Source: a virus. Taken from it: DNA of 26,068 nt. Shown here piece by piece: positions 9,864-16,877 of the stretch (positions are counted from its first letter, which is position 1; every line of letters begins with the position of its first letter). The notes beneath the pieces were generated by a model. It saw only the letters and a list, made by a program, of their open reading frames with translations. It had not been told where the DNA came from and did not search any database. The stretch lies in IMG/VR virus record IMGVR_UViG_3300047481_000377, positions 1-26,068 of that record. One strand, written 5' to 3'. The translations under genes and the position numbers were made by a program.

Positions 9864-11549
9864 ATGGCTATCAACCTGTTCGGGTTTAGTATAGGCAAAA
9901 AGGGCGGAAAGAACGAGGCTTCTGCGGAGGAAATCCTCAAGAAGCCCGTTTCTTTTGTGCCCCCTGATTACGACGACGGAGCCACGCCTATTGAAGTGGG
10001 TGGATACTTTGGTGCGTATGTTGATTTTGATGGATCTGTAAAGTCTGATATAGAACTAATATACAAGTATCGTGAGATGGCATTGCATCCAGAAGTAGAA
10101 AGTGCCATTGCAGATATTTGTAACGAAAGCATAGTGTATAACGATACTTTGGATGCAGTTAAAATTGACGTGTCGTCTGTGAAACAATCCAAAACCATCA
10201 AAGATAAAATTGAAGACGAATTCCACGAGGTGATAAACCTTATGGATTTTACCCGTAGAGGATACGAAATTTTCAGAAAATGGTATGTGGACAGCCGAAT
10301 ATACTATCACGTAATAGTTGATGAAAAGAACAAGAAAAAAGGTATATTGGAATTGCGTCAAATTGATCCTGTCAAGATACGAAAAGTTCGTAAAATAAAA
10401 AAGAAACCTATCAGTTCCAAGACTAGTGCACAAGGAAACACGGTTCCCATGGGGGTAAACTTGATTTCTGAAGTGGAAGAGTTCTACATTTATAGCGAAC
10501 AAGATCAAGCATCAGCGTCAATGACTTTGGACGGGCTGAAGATCAGTCCAGACTCTATTTGTTTTATTCACAGCGGACTATATGATTCTCGTCGCAAAAA
10601 GATATTAGGGTATCTACACAAAGCCATTAAATCACTAAACCAGTTACGGATGATTGAAGACGCAGTAATCATTTATCGTCTTGCTCGTGCTCCTGAACGT
10701 CGTATTTTTTATGTGGACGTGGGCAATCTGCCCAAACAAAAAGCAGAAGAGTATGTGCGTGGACTAATGCAGAGGTATCGCAACAAACTCATGTATGACC
10801 CCAATACAGGAGAAATGAATGACAGCCGCAAGCACCTGTCCATGCTTGAAGACTTTTGGATGCCTCGCCGTGAAGGCGGTCGGGGCACAGAAGTAAGCAC
10901 TCTACAGGGCGGACAAAACTTGGGCGAAATGGAAGACGTGAAATATTTTCAAAAGAAATTGTTGCAGTCTTTAAACGTTCCCACTTCCAGACTGGAAGAA
11001 AACACAGGGTTCAACATTGGCAGAGCATCAGAAATTAGTCGTGATGAGGTAAAGTTCTTTAAGTTTGTTGAACGTTTACGCATGAAGTTTTCTGAAGTGT
11101 TTTTGACTCTTTTACGCACACAACTAGTGCTTAAAGGTATAATTCGTGAAGACGAGTGGTCAGATATAGAACCCAAAATTGCGTTTCGGTTCAACAAAGA
11201 CTCCCACTTTAGCGAACTCAAAGACAGTGAGGTGCTTAAAGATCGTCTCCAAACTGCCCGTGATGCAGAAGACTTTGTGGGCAAGTACTACTCCCGCGAT
11301 TTTGTGCGTCGGCATATTTTAAAGCAGACTGCTGAAGACATTGAAGAAATTGACAATGCCATCAAGACTGAAACCGCAGAGGGCAAAATTGTGGCTCCTG
11401 AAGGGCAAATGACCCCTGTAGAGGGTGTTGGTGCTGCCCCCGAAGGGGCAGTTCCACAAGGTGGAGCCCCCGCCGAACCCGAAATAACCATAGGGGAAAT
11501 TGTGGGTGGTGATGAGGACGAGGACGAATTTGGAAATCCCAAAGAATAA
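9864..11549 (+). CDS. gp20: gp20, portal vertex protein
   Basis: A 561-residue protein (T4 gp20: 524) with many stretches conserved in T4-like portals: EIELIYKYREMALHPEVESA-like N-terminal region (residues about 60-80), the basic segment RKVRKIKKKP, FIHSGLYDSRRKKILGYLHK, the helical LARAPERRIFYVDVGNLPKQ and the stem region GGRGTEVSTLQGGQNLGEME. Twelve copies form the ring that initiates prohead assembly, docks gp17 and later the neck. The last 50 residues are Pro/Gly/Glu-rich and end in an acidic run (GGDEDEDEFGNPKE), which looks disordered. ATG 9864 follows AAAAGGA at 9848-9854. The gene lies between tube and prohead-core genes in the T4 order. Confidence 0.96.
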   Translation: MAINLFGFSIGKKGGKNEASAEEILKKPVSFVPPDYDDGATPIEVGGYFGAYVDFDGSVKSDIELIYKYREMALHPEVESAIADICNESIVYNDTLDAVKIDVSSVKQSKTIKDKIEDEFHEVINLMDFTRRGYEIFRKWYVDSRIYYHVIVDEKNKKKGILELRQIDPVKIRKVRKIKKKPISSKTSAQGNTVPMGVNLISEVEEFYIYSEQDQASASMTLDGLKISPDSICFIHSGLYDSRRKKILGYLHKAIKSLNQLRMIEDAVIIYRLARAPERRIFYVDVGNLPKQKAEEYVRGLMQRYRNKLMYDPNTGEMNDSRKHLSMLEDFWMPRREGGRGTEVSTLQGGQNLGEMEDVKYFQKKLLQSLNVPTSRLEENTGFNIGRASEISRDEVKFFKFVERLRMKFSEVFLTLLRTQLVLKGIIREDEWSDIEPKIAFRFNKDSHFSELKDSEVLKDRLQTARDAEDFVGKYYSRDFVRRHILKQTAEDIEEIDNAIKTETAEGKIVAPEGQMTPVEGVGAAPEGAVPQGGAPAEPEITIGEIVGGDEDEDEFGNPKE

Positions 11550-11577
11550 CCAGTATTTTCGAGAAATATAGGGAATA

Positions 11578-11588
11578 CTAAATAAATA
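11578..11588 (+). promoter_or_regulatory. Late-promoter-like motif CTAAATAAATA
   Basis: This motif in the 59-nt gap after gp20 contains CTAAATA, the core shared with the elements at 611 and 15279, plus an overlapping second AAATA. It lies 9 nt before the AAGGAGAA (11598-11605) of the prohead core gene. It probably feeds the core-protease-scaffold genes. Confidence 0.45.
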
Positions 11589-11608
11589 AGATCTGACAAG
11601 GAGAACCT

Positions 11609-11875
11609 ATGGACAACAACAAGAGTATCGTAAAAGCCCTGCTAGAAAAGAACTATGTGGACGCTAAAGAAAGCGTTTTCAAGGCTTTGTACGCCAAGGC
11701 TTCGCTCCTGCTAGACGAAGAGCGTATTGGTATTGCTGCGTCTCTGTTCAGCGAAGACAAGAAGATGGGAATGTACAGAGACGACCCCAGCGAAGAACCC
11801 AAGAAGGAAAAGAAGAAGTCCAAGACCGAAAAGCCGTCCATGTACGAAGAGGCTGAAGAGGTTGCCGAAGACTAA
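11609..11875 (+). CDS. Small prohead core protein, gp67/gp68-like
   Basis: An 88-residue protein with an N-terminal helical half (NYVDAKESVFKALYAKASLL, EERIGIAASLF) and a highly charged Lys/Glu C-terminal half (EEPKKEKKKSKTEK, then MYEEAEEVAED). T4 has two small core proteins, gp67 and gp68, between portal gp20 and protease gp21, and T4-like marine phages keep a short charged protein here; the assignment rests on position, size and composition. Such proteins fill the prohead core and help set head shape before gp21 degrades them. ATG 11609 follows AAGGAG by 5 nt, and the TAA shares one base with the gp21 ATG. Whether it corresponds to gp67 or gp68 cannot be told. Confidence 0.75.
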   Translation: MDNNKSIVKALLEKNYVDAKESVFKALYAKASLLLDEERIGIAASLFSEDKKMGMYRDDPSEEPKKEKKKSKTEKPSMYEEAEEVAED

Positions 11876-12519
11876 TGAAGTTAATCACCGAAACAACCCT
11901 GAATGATATTCAAGTCCTGACCGAAGACAAAAACGGTCAGAAGACTTATTACATCAAGGGCGTGTTCATGGAGTCCGATACCAAGAACCGTAACGGTCGC
12001 GTGTATCCCAATGCCATAATGGAAAAGGAAATTGGTCGCTACAACACTGATTATGTAAAGCAGAACCGTGCTATGGGTGAACTTGGGCATCCCGAAGGCC
12101 CAACCGTGAACCTAGAGCGGGTGTCCCACATTATCAAAAACCTGTCCGTGGACGGAAAACAAATATTGGGTGAAGCCAAGGTAATGGACACCCCATACGG
12201 CAAGATTGTAAAGAATCTGATTGACGAAGGAGCCAAACTAGGTGTTTCGTCACGAGGCATGGGAAGCCTGAAGGAACAGGATGGAGTCAATGTGGTTCAG
12301 GAAGACTTTATGTTGGCAGCAGTGGATGTGGTGGCTGATCCCTCCGCACCCAATGCGTTTGTGAACGGCATCATGGAAGGCAAGGAATGGATTTGGGATA
12401 ACGGGGTTCTTAAACCAGTGGTTATTGAAAATTACAAGAAAGTAATTAAAAATACCCCATCCCGCAAACTAGAAGAACAGGCAATTTGCCTTTTCAAAGA
12501 CTTCATCTCAAAACTCTGA
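11875..12519 (+). CDS. gp21: gp21, prohead core protein and maturation protease
   Basis: A 214-residue protein (T4 gp21: 212). It contains the conserved NRNGRVYPNAIMEKEI segment, the catalytic His candidate in GELGHPEG (His72), the nucleophile candidate in LGVSSRGMGS (Ser125 or Ser126) and VDVVADPSAPNAF (Asp151/Asp155), the signature layout of T4-type prohead proteases with a herpes-protease-like fold. It cleaves scaffold and capsid proteins, including gp23, after (Leu/Ile)-x-Glu sites, then itself. The start codon overlaps the stop of the small core protein by one base, so the two are probably translationally coupled. gp22 and gp23, its main substrates, follow directly. Confidence 0.95.
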   Translation: MKLITETTLNDIQVLTEDKNGQKTYYIKGVFMESDTKNRNGRVYPNAIMEKEIGRYNTDYVKQNRAMGELGHPEGPTVNLERVSHIIKNLSVDGKQILGEAKVMDTPYGKIVKNLIDEGAKLGVSSRGMGSLKEQDGVNVVQEDFMLAAVDVVADPSAPNAFVNGIMEGKEWIWDNGVLKPVVIENYKKVIKNTPSRKLEEQAICLFKDFISKL

Positions 12520-12552
12520 AGCGTCTACATATTTCAAAGGAGAACTCCAGTC

Positions 12553-13695
12553 ATGGCTAACGACAATATCGAAGATGTAATCAAGAAGGTAATTCTAGGC
12601 GAAGGTTTCCTCGCAGAAGACCCTGAAACCACCGAAGCCCATGAGGGTGACGAAGAGGTTGTTGAGGAGGAAGTTGTGGAAGAGGAGTTCCAAGACGACC
12701 TAGACGAAGCCAAAGACGAAGACGAAGACGAAGAGGACGAGTCTGAAGAAGACGAGGACGAAGACGAAGAGGAAGAGGAAGACAACAAGCCTGCTTTCTT
12801 AAAGAAGAAGTCCGTGAAGGAAGCCGCTTCTGATTTTTCTTCAGACAAGTTGTACAAGACCGCTAACGGCAAGACTGCCAAGATTGCTGAACCTACCGGC
12901 GACAACTCTGCCAAGAACATGGGCACAATCAAGGCTAAGAAGAGCGATGCCAACGGCAAGGTAGAGAAGCCCTCCATGAAAGAGGGTATTGAAACCTTGT
13001 TCGCTGGCAAGGAACTCAGCGAAGAGTTTATGAACGAGGCTGCAACCTTGTTTGAGGCTCAACTCGCTGCTCGTACCAACGAGATTGAAGGCGAACTTCA
13101 AGCCAAGTACGAGACTCTGCTGGAAGAGCACACTCTAGCCGTTACCGAAGAAATGGTTGAGCGTATTGACGAGTACCTTAACTATGTGGTGGAAGAGTGG
13201 ATGCAGGAGAATCGTCTAGCCGTTACCAACGGGCTTCGCACCGAAATCACCGAAGGCTTTATTGAGAAACTTCGTGGTGCTTTCGCTGAATCGTATATTG
13301 AAATTCCCGAAGAGAAACTTGACCTGTTTGAGTCTACTGTTGAGGACTTTGAAAGCCTTAAGAGCGAACTAGACGAGCAGGTTTCCAAGAACATGGACAT
13401 CAACGAAGAGTGCGAACAACTCCGTTGTGAACTCCTGTTCCGCGAAATGGCTGAAGGACTAACCGACACCGAAATCCAAAAACTCCGTGAACTCGCTGAA
13501 AGCGTGGAGTTTGAGTCGGTAGAGCAGTTTGCCGAGAAACTCTCTGTGCTCCGCGAGAACATTGAGAAGATCGGAACCGTAACCGAAACCGCCACCGAAG
13601 AGGAGTCTCTTGAAGAGTCCTACGAGGAAGGTTCCGAAGAGGCTTCTCCGCTCATGGAGGCGTACATCAAGTCCATGAGCAAAAGCAAGGATTAA
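12553..13695 (+). CDS. gp22: gp22, prohead core scaffold protein
   Basis: A 380-residue, very acidic protein between protease and capsid genes, where T4 has its scaffold gp22 (269). The N-terminus (MANDNIEDVIKKVILGEGF) is followed by a run of almost pure Glu/Asp (about residues 35-77), then a Lys/Ala-rich linker, and from about residue 140 a long helical region (SEEFMNEAATLFEAQLAART onward) typical of gp22. The end, ASPLMEAYIKSMSKSKD, matches the conserved scaffold C-terminus that contacts gp23. Many L-x-E sequences offer cleavage sites for gp21. ATG 12553 follows AAAGGAG at 12536-12542. The acidic insertion explains most of the extra length. Confidence 0.93.
   Translation: MANDNIEDVIKKVILGEGFLAEDPETTEAHEGDEEVVEEEVVEEEFQDDLDEAKDEDEDEEDESEEDEDEDEEEEEDNKPAFLKKKSVKEAASDFSSDKLYKTANGKTAKIAEPTGDNSAKNMGTIKAKKSDANGKVEKPSMKEGIETLFAGKELSEEFMNEAATLFEAQLAARTNEIEGELQAKYETLLEEHTLAVTEEMVERIDEYLNYVVEEWMQENRLAVTNGLRTEITEGFIEKLRGAFAESYIEIPEEKLDLFESTVEDFESLKSELDEQVSKNMDINEECEQLRCELLFREMAEGLTDTEIQKLRELAESVEFESVEQFAEKLSVLRENIEKIGTVTETATEEESLEESYEEGSEEASPLMEAYIKSMSKSKD
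12640..12786 (+). repeat. Low-complexity GAA/GAC/GAG tract encoding an acidic run in gp22
   Basis: Almost 50 codons are nearly all GAA, GAG or GAC, producing a Glu/Asp run. The tract is a purine-rich quasi-repeat of GACGAA-type hexamers, so its length may vary by slippage between relatives. The same composition makes the opposite strand read as poly-Ser. Confidence 0.75.
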
Positions 13696-13718
13696 TTCAC
13701 TTTTTACTTAACACATTC

Positions 13719-13739
13719 CAGTCTAATCCAGACTGTTTT
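13719..13739 (+). terminator. Small hairpin followed by TTTT in the gp22-gp23 gap
   Basis: CAGTCT (13719-13724) and AGACTG (13730-13735) form a 6-bp stem with a 5-nt loop, directly followed by TTTT (13736-13739). It may be a weak terminator, an RNA-processing site or a 5' stabilising hairpin for the capsid message; it ends 5 nt before the gp23 AAAGGAG. The stem is short and only half GC, so readthrough is likely. Confidence 0.4.
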
Positions 13740-13759
13740 CAAACAAAGGAGTCACTACA

Positions 13760-15214
13760 ATGGAAGAAAACAAGATGCTAACCGAACAGGCTCTCCGCAA
13801 GTGGAAGCCCGTTCTAGATCACGCCGAAATGGCCCCGATTACCGATCCGCATCGTCGTGCGGTAACTGCTACTCTCCTAGAGAATCAGGAGAAGGCAATT
13901 CGTCAGCAGATGCTAGCCGAAACCCCAACCAACGTTATTGGTGGTGGTATTTCCAACAGCAGCGGCGAAGGCAACATCAAGGGCTACGACCCCATTCTTA
14001 TTCAACTTGTTCGTCGTGCTATGCCTAACCTGATGGCATACGATGTTTGCGGCGTTCAAGCCATGTCGGCTCCGACCGGCTTGATCTTTGCAATGCGTAG
14101 CCGTTACAGCAACCAGACTGGAAGCGAAGCATTTTACAACGAACCAAACGCTTCTTTCTCAGGTGCTACTGCCAACACCGTTGCTCCTGGTATCACCACT
14201 TCTCAAGCAGGCGGTCCTGCTAAGGCTAATGGAACTGGATGGAACGGTCTAAGCAACATGGATCCTTTTGGTTACGGCGATTCCGCCACCAACCCACTGT
14301 CGGCTAGCGGTCTAACCACTGGTAGCGGTCTACGAACCTCTGTGGGTGAAGGGGTGACTCCCAACGAAATGGCATTTAGCATTGAGCGTGTGGCAGTTCA
14401 GGCTGCAACTCGTGCTCTAGCCGCTTCCTACAGCGTTGAACTCGCACAAGACCTCAAGGCTGTTCACGGTCTAGACGCTGAAAGCGAACTTGCCAACATT
14501 CTAAGCACAGAAATTCTGTCTGAAATCAACCGCGAAGTGGTTCGTAACGTGTATCGTTGTGCCAAACTCGGTGCACAGCAGAGCGATCTGTACTACAAGA
14601 CTGTTGCAGGCGGTCTAACTACCGCAGGTGACAACACCAAGTACGGTGGTGTTTACGATCTTATTCAGGACTCTGACGGTCGTTGGAGTGCTGAGAAGTT
14701 CCGTGGACTCATGTTCCAGATTGAACGTGAGTGCAACCAAATTGCCAAGGATACCCGTCGTGGCAAGGGCAACTTCATCATCTGCTCTGCGGATGTTGCA
14801 AGTGCTCTAGCAATGGGCGGCTTCCTCAACATCAGCCCTGCACTAAACGTCAGCCTTGATGTTGATGATACTGGCAACACTTTTGCTGGTACACTCAACG
14901 GCAAGATCAAGGTTTACATTGATCCGTATCAGGACGTTAGCGGAACCACCAACACCAACTTTGTTTGCGTGGGATACAAGGGAACCAGCCCATACGACGC
15001 TGGTATCTTCTACTGCCCCTATGTCCCGCTACAGATGATGCGAGCAGTTGACACCTCCACCTTCCAGCCCAAGATTGCGTTCAAGACCCGCTACGGCATG
15101 GTTGCGAACCCCTTTGCTGAAGGCTCTGATGTTGGCTTTGGTGCTCTTAATGCTCGTAAGAACCTCTACTACCGCATCTTCCGCGTAGACAACCTACACG
15201 GCGTTGCATCGTAA
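13760..15214 (+). CDS. gp23: gp23, major capsid protein precursor
   Basis: A 484-residue protein (T4 gp23: 521) with the strongly conserved GYDPILIQLVRRAMPNLMAY and DVCGVQAMSAPTGLIFAMRS segments of T4-like capsid proteins, and the C-terminal PYVPLQMMRAVDTSTFQPKI and FKTRYGMVANPFAEG. It forms the hexamers of the head shell. The N-terminal 54 residues are a helical, charged pro-segment ending MLAE followed by TPTNVIGG; Leu-Ala-Glu fits the (Leu/Ile)-x-Glu rule for gp21, so mature protein would begin at Thr55. Codon use is strongly biased towards C-ending and CGT/GGT codons, as expected for a highly expressed gene. ATG 13760 follows AAAGGAG (13745-13751). A strong terminator follows. Confidence 0.97.
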   Translation: MEENKMLTEQALRKWKPVLDHAEMAPITDPHRRAVTATLLENQEKAIRQQMLAETPTNVIGGGISNSSGEGNIKGYDPILIQLVRRAMPNLMAYDVCGVQAMSAPTGLIFAMRSRYSNQTGSEAFYNEPNASFSGATANTVAPGITTSQAGGPAKANGTGWNGLSNMDPFGYGDSATNPLSASGLTTGSGLRTSVGEGVTPNEMAFSIERVAVQAATRALAASYSVELAQDLKAVHGLDAESELANILSTEILSEINREVVRNVYRCAKLGAQQSDLYYKTVAGGLTTAGDNTKYGGVYDLIQDSDGRWSAEKFRGLMFQIERECNQIAKDTRRGKGNFIICSADVASALAMGGFLNISPALNVSLDVDDTGNTFAGTLNGKIKVYIDPYQDVSGTTNTNFVCVGYKGTSPYDAGIFYCPYVPLQMMRAVDTSTFQPKIAFKTRYGMVANPFAEGSDVGFGALNARKNLYYRIFRVDNLHGVAS

Positions 15215-15238
15215 TAGATTGCAGTAACCTGAAGACTT

Positions 15239-15273
15239 GGGGGAGAGGCTCAAACCTCTCCCCCTTTTCTTTT
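15239..15273 (+). terminator. Rho-independent terminator after gp23
   Basis: GGGGGAGAGG (15239-15248) pairs perfectly with CCTCTCCCCC (15255-15264) across a 6-nt loop, and is followed by TTTTCTTTT (15265-15273). A 10-bp GC-rich stem plus U-tract is a textbook intrinsic terminator, here closing the capsid transcript. Confidence 0.93.
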
Positions 15274-15278
15274 GGTGT

Positions 15279-15286
15279 CTAAATAC
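15279..15286 (+). promoter_or_regulatory. Late-promoter-like octamer CTAAATAC
   Basis: Identical to the octamer at 611-618. It begins 6 nt after the U-tract of the gp23 terminator and ends 6 nt before the ATG at 15293, so transcription of the next gene can restart after termination. The expected start would lie almost at the ATG, giving a leaderless or very short leader message. Confidence 0.5.
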
Positions 15287-15292
15287 TTACAC

Positions 15293-15826
15293 ATGGCAAA
15301 AGGCGAACCATACGATTTTTCAAGCATCGGGGACGGCATACTAGATCGGTATCCCCAATACATGAATCCTCTGTTACCGACATATTATCGGTTCAGTATT
15401 GCACGTCTTCCCAAAGTTTCTTATTTTTGTCAAAGCGTTTCTCTGCCTACTGTAAACATGAGTGAGGTAATTATGCCCACTCCATTTGTTCCCATATCAC
15501 GACCATCCAAACTGGATTTTGACGAACTAACCATTGGATTTGTGGTGGATGAAGGCATGGGAAATTGGTTGGAATTGTTTAGTTGGATGCGATCCACAAC
15601 CAATGTAGAAAATTACGAAGAATACAAGCCTTCAAACACACACATTTCCACAGCCAATTTGATCATCTTGAATTCAACCAAAAACCCTAAACTGAATGTT
15701 ACATTCAACGACATATATCCACGATCTTTAACCTCTATAGATTTCAACTCTGCTCTGGTTGATCCTGAGCCGTTCGTTGCTAACTGCACATTCAAGTATC
15801 GCAGTTACGATGTAGAGATATTATAA
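15293..15826 (+). CDS. Tail-tube-fold protein, possible gp3 tail completion counterpart
   Basis: A 177-residue protein starting MAKGEPYDFSSIGDGILDRY. Its core (YFCQSVSLPTVNMSEVIMPT, then PSKLDFDELTIGFVVDEGMG and WLELFSWM) has the same order and spacing as the gp19 core in this window (FLCKAAQIP, then a vP strand, then FQDWQLTIISD and a W-containing helix), so a tail-tube-like fold is likely. Cyanophage-type genomes commonly have the tail completion protein gp3 just after gp23, and the length is near T4 gp3 (176); assignment to gp3 is by position and size and is not certain. A baseplate-tube initiator such as gp48/gp54 is the alternative. The start chosen is ATG 15293; there is no ribosome binding site in the short leader. 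Confidence 0.7.
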   Translation: MAKGEPYDFSSIGDGILDRYPQYMNPLLPTYYRFSIARLPKVSYFCQSVSLPTVNMSEVIMPTPFVPISRPSKLDFDELTIGFVVDEGMGNWLELFSWMRSTTNVENYEEYKPSNTHISTANLIILNSTKNPKLNVTFNDIYPRSLTSIDFNSALVDPEPFVANCTFKYRSYDVEIL

Positions 15827-15853
15827 TATTTGGAAAACGACAAGTTTTATCGC

Positions 15854-15881
15854 TTGACAACCATTGAATCGCGTGTATACT
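15854..15881 (+). promoter_or_regulatory. Sigma70-type promoter ahead of uvsY
   Basis: TTGACA (15854-15859), a 16-nt spacer and TATACT (15876-15881) nearly match the bacterial housekeeping consensus. Initiation about 7 nt further on would leave a short leader with GGAG (15890-15893) and ATG 15902. It marks the switch from the late structural block to genes needed early for DNA metabolism. Confidence 0.75.
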
Positions 15882-15901
15882 CCTGTGATGGAGACTTGTT
15901 T

Positions 15902-16336
15902 ATGACTTTGGATGATATTAGACGCGAATTGGAAAAAGATACCCGTATTGACGACTCTGCTCTAGACACAGAGTCTCTACGCATTCCTCAACTACACAAC
16001 AAGTACTTGAATTTTCTCATGGAAGAACGGTTGTGTCTAGCCCGTTACGAAAACGAAGTTGCGGTTATTACCCGCGACAAGTGGGAATACTACACAGGCA
16101 AAACAAGTGAAGAGCAATTGGCTGCTCGTGGGTGGGAACCTTTCAATCTTAAAATATTGAGAAACGATTTGGATATGTATCTGAATGCAGACACAGACAT
16201 CGTGAAAGCAAAACAAAAAGTCTACTATCAAAAAGAAAAAATCAATCTGCTTGAAGAAATAGTCAAAGAGTTGAACAATCGCCATTGGAAAATTAGAAAT
16301 GCCATTGAGTGGAGAAAATTTGTTAATGGTCAATGA
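15902..16336 (+). CDS. uvsY: UvsY, recombination mediator
   Basis: A 144-residue protein (T4 UvsY: 137) starting MTLDDIRRELEKDTRIDDSA, closely paralleling the T4 opening (leader, then EL-KD and IDxxxL). The middle carries the Lys/Arg-rich DKWEYYTGKTSEEQ, matching the YYSG region of T4, followed by LKILRNDLDMYLNADTDIVK and a C-terminal helix pair. UvsY loads the UvsX recombinase onto gp32-coated single-stranded DNA. An in-frame TTG at 15830 would add 24 residues, but those codons cover the promoter, and ATG 15902 has GGAG eight bases upstream and gives the family length. Its stop overlaps the deaminase start by 11 nt. Confidence 0.88.
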   Translation: MTLDDIRRELEKDTRIDDSALDTESLRIPQLHNKYLNFLMEERLCLARYENEVAVITRDKWEYYTGKTSEEQLAARGWEPFNLKILRNDLDMYLNADTDIVKAKQKVYYQKEKINLLEEIVKELNNRHWKIRNAIEWRKFVNGQ

Positions 16337-16877
16337 GTGGGATTCTTTTCTAGAAGACGATCCTGAAAACGAAGATCGTGACGGGCTATACCTTTGCGAT
16401 GTGTGGAACATGGCTTCACAACACAGCCAAGACCCCAACACACAAGTTGCCGCTGCTTTGGTGTCATGGGCAGGAGGAGTAGTACTTGCAGGGTGGAATG
16501 AAGTTCCTCCACAGTTACTCAAATCGGGATATCCAAAAAGTATACAAACTAAAAATTTTTGCACAGAACACGCTGAAAGACGAGTACTATTCAAGGCAAA
16601 CCAAAATCGTCTTCCAACCAACAGGCTACAGATGTACGGCACTTGGATATCGTGTTCGGAGTGTGCTCGTGCAATCATTCAGTTTGAGATAAAAAGAGTT
16701 GTTACCTTTAGACGTTTGGTGGAAAAAACTCCACCAAAATGGAAAGATTCTGTTCGTGAGGGCTTGACCATGTTGCGTGATGCTGGTATACAAGTAGTTG
16801 GGTGGAATGGAACACTGAACACAAGCCGTAGCATACTTTTCAATGGGCAATTACTGACTCCGACAGACGTTTTATAA
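16326..16877 (+). CDS. Deoxycytidylate (dCMP) deaminase-like protein
   Basis: A 183-residue zinc-dependent deaminase: His82-Ala-Glu84 (TEHAERR) and Cys110-x2-Cys113 (WISCSECARAI) provide the zinc ligands and catalytic glutamate of the cytidine/dCMP deaminase superfamily. The usual Pro before the first Cys is Ser here. The N-terminus (VWNMASQHSQDPNTQVAAAL) matches the phage dCMP deaminase pattern. It would turn dCMP into dUMP, feeding thymidylate synthesis for phage DNA; other deaminase substrates cannot be ruled out. ATG 16326 is preceded by GGAGA (16311-16315); an in-frame ATG at 16299 is deeper inside uvsY. It sits between uvsY and uvsW, sharing one base with the uvsW start. Confidence 0.85.
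   Translation: MVNEWDSFLEDDPENEDRDGLYLCDVWNMASQHSQDPNTQVAAALVSWAGGVVLAGWNEVPPQLLKSGYPKSIQTKNFCTEHAERRVLFKANQNRLPTNRLQMYGTWISCSECARAIIQFEIKRVVTFRRLVEKTPPKWKDSVREGLTMLRDAGIQVVGWNGTLNTSRSILFNGQLLTPTDVL

Noticed and set aside
12534-13010. Long Ser-rich ORF on the minus strand
   Set aside because: It is the complement of the acidic GAA/GAG/GAC tract of gp22; poly-Ser arises from TTC/TCT/TCC reading and there is no binding site or homology.
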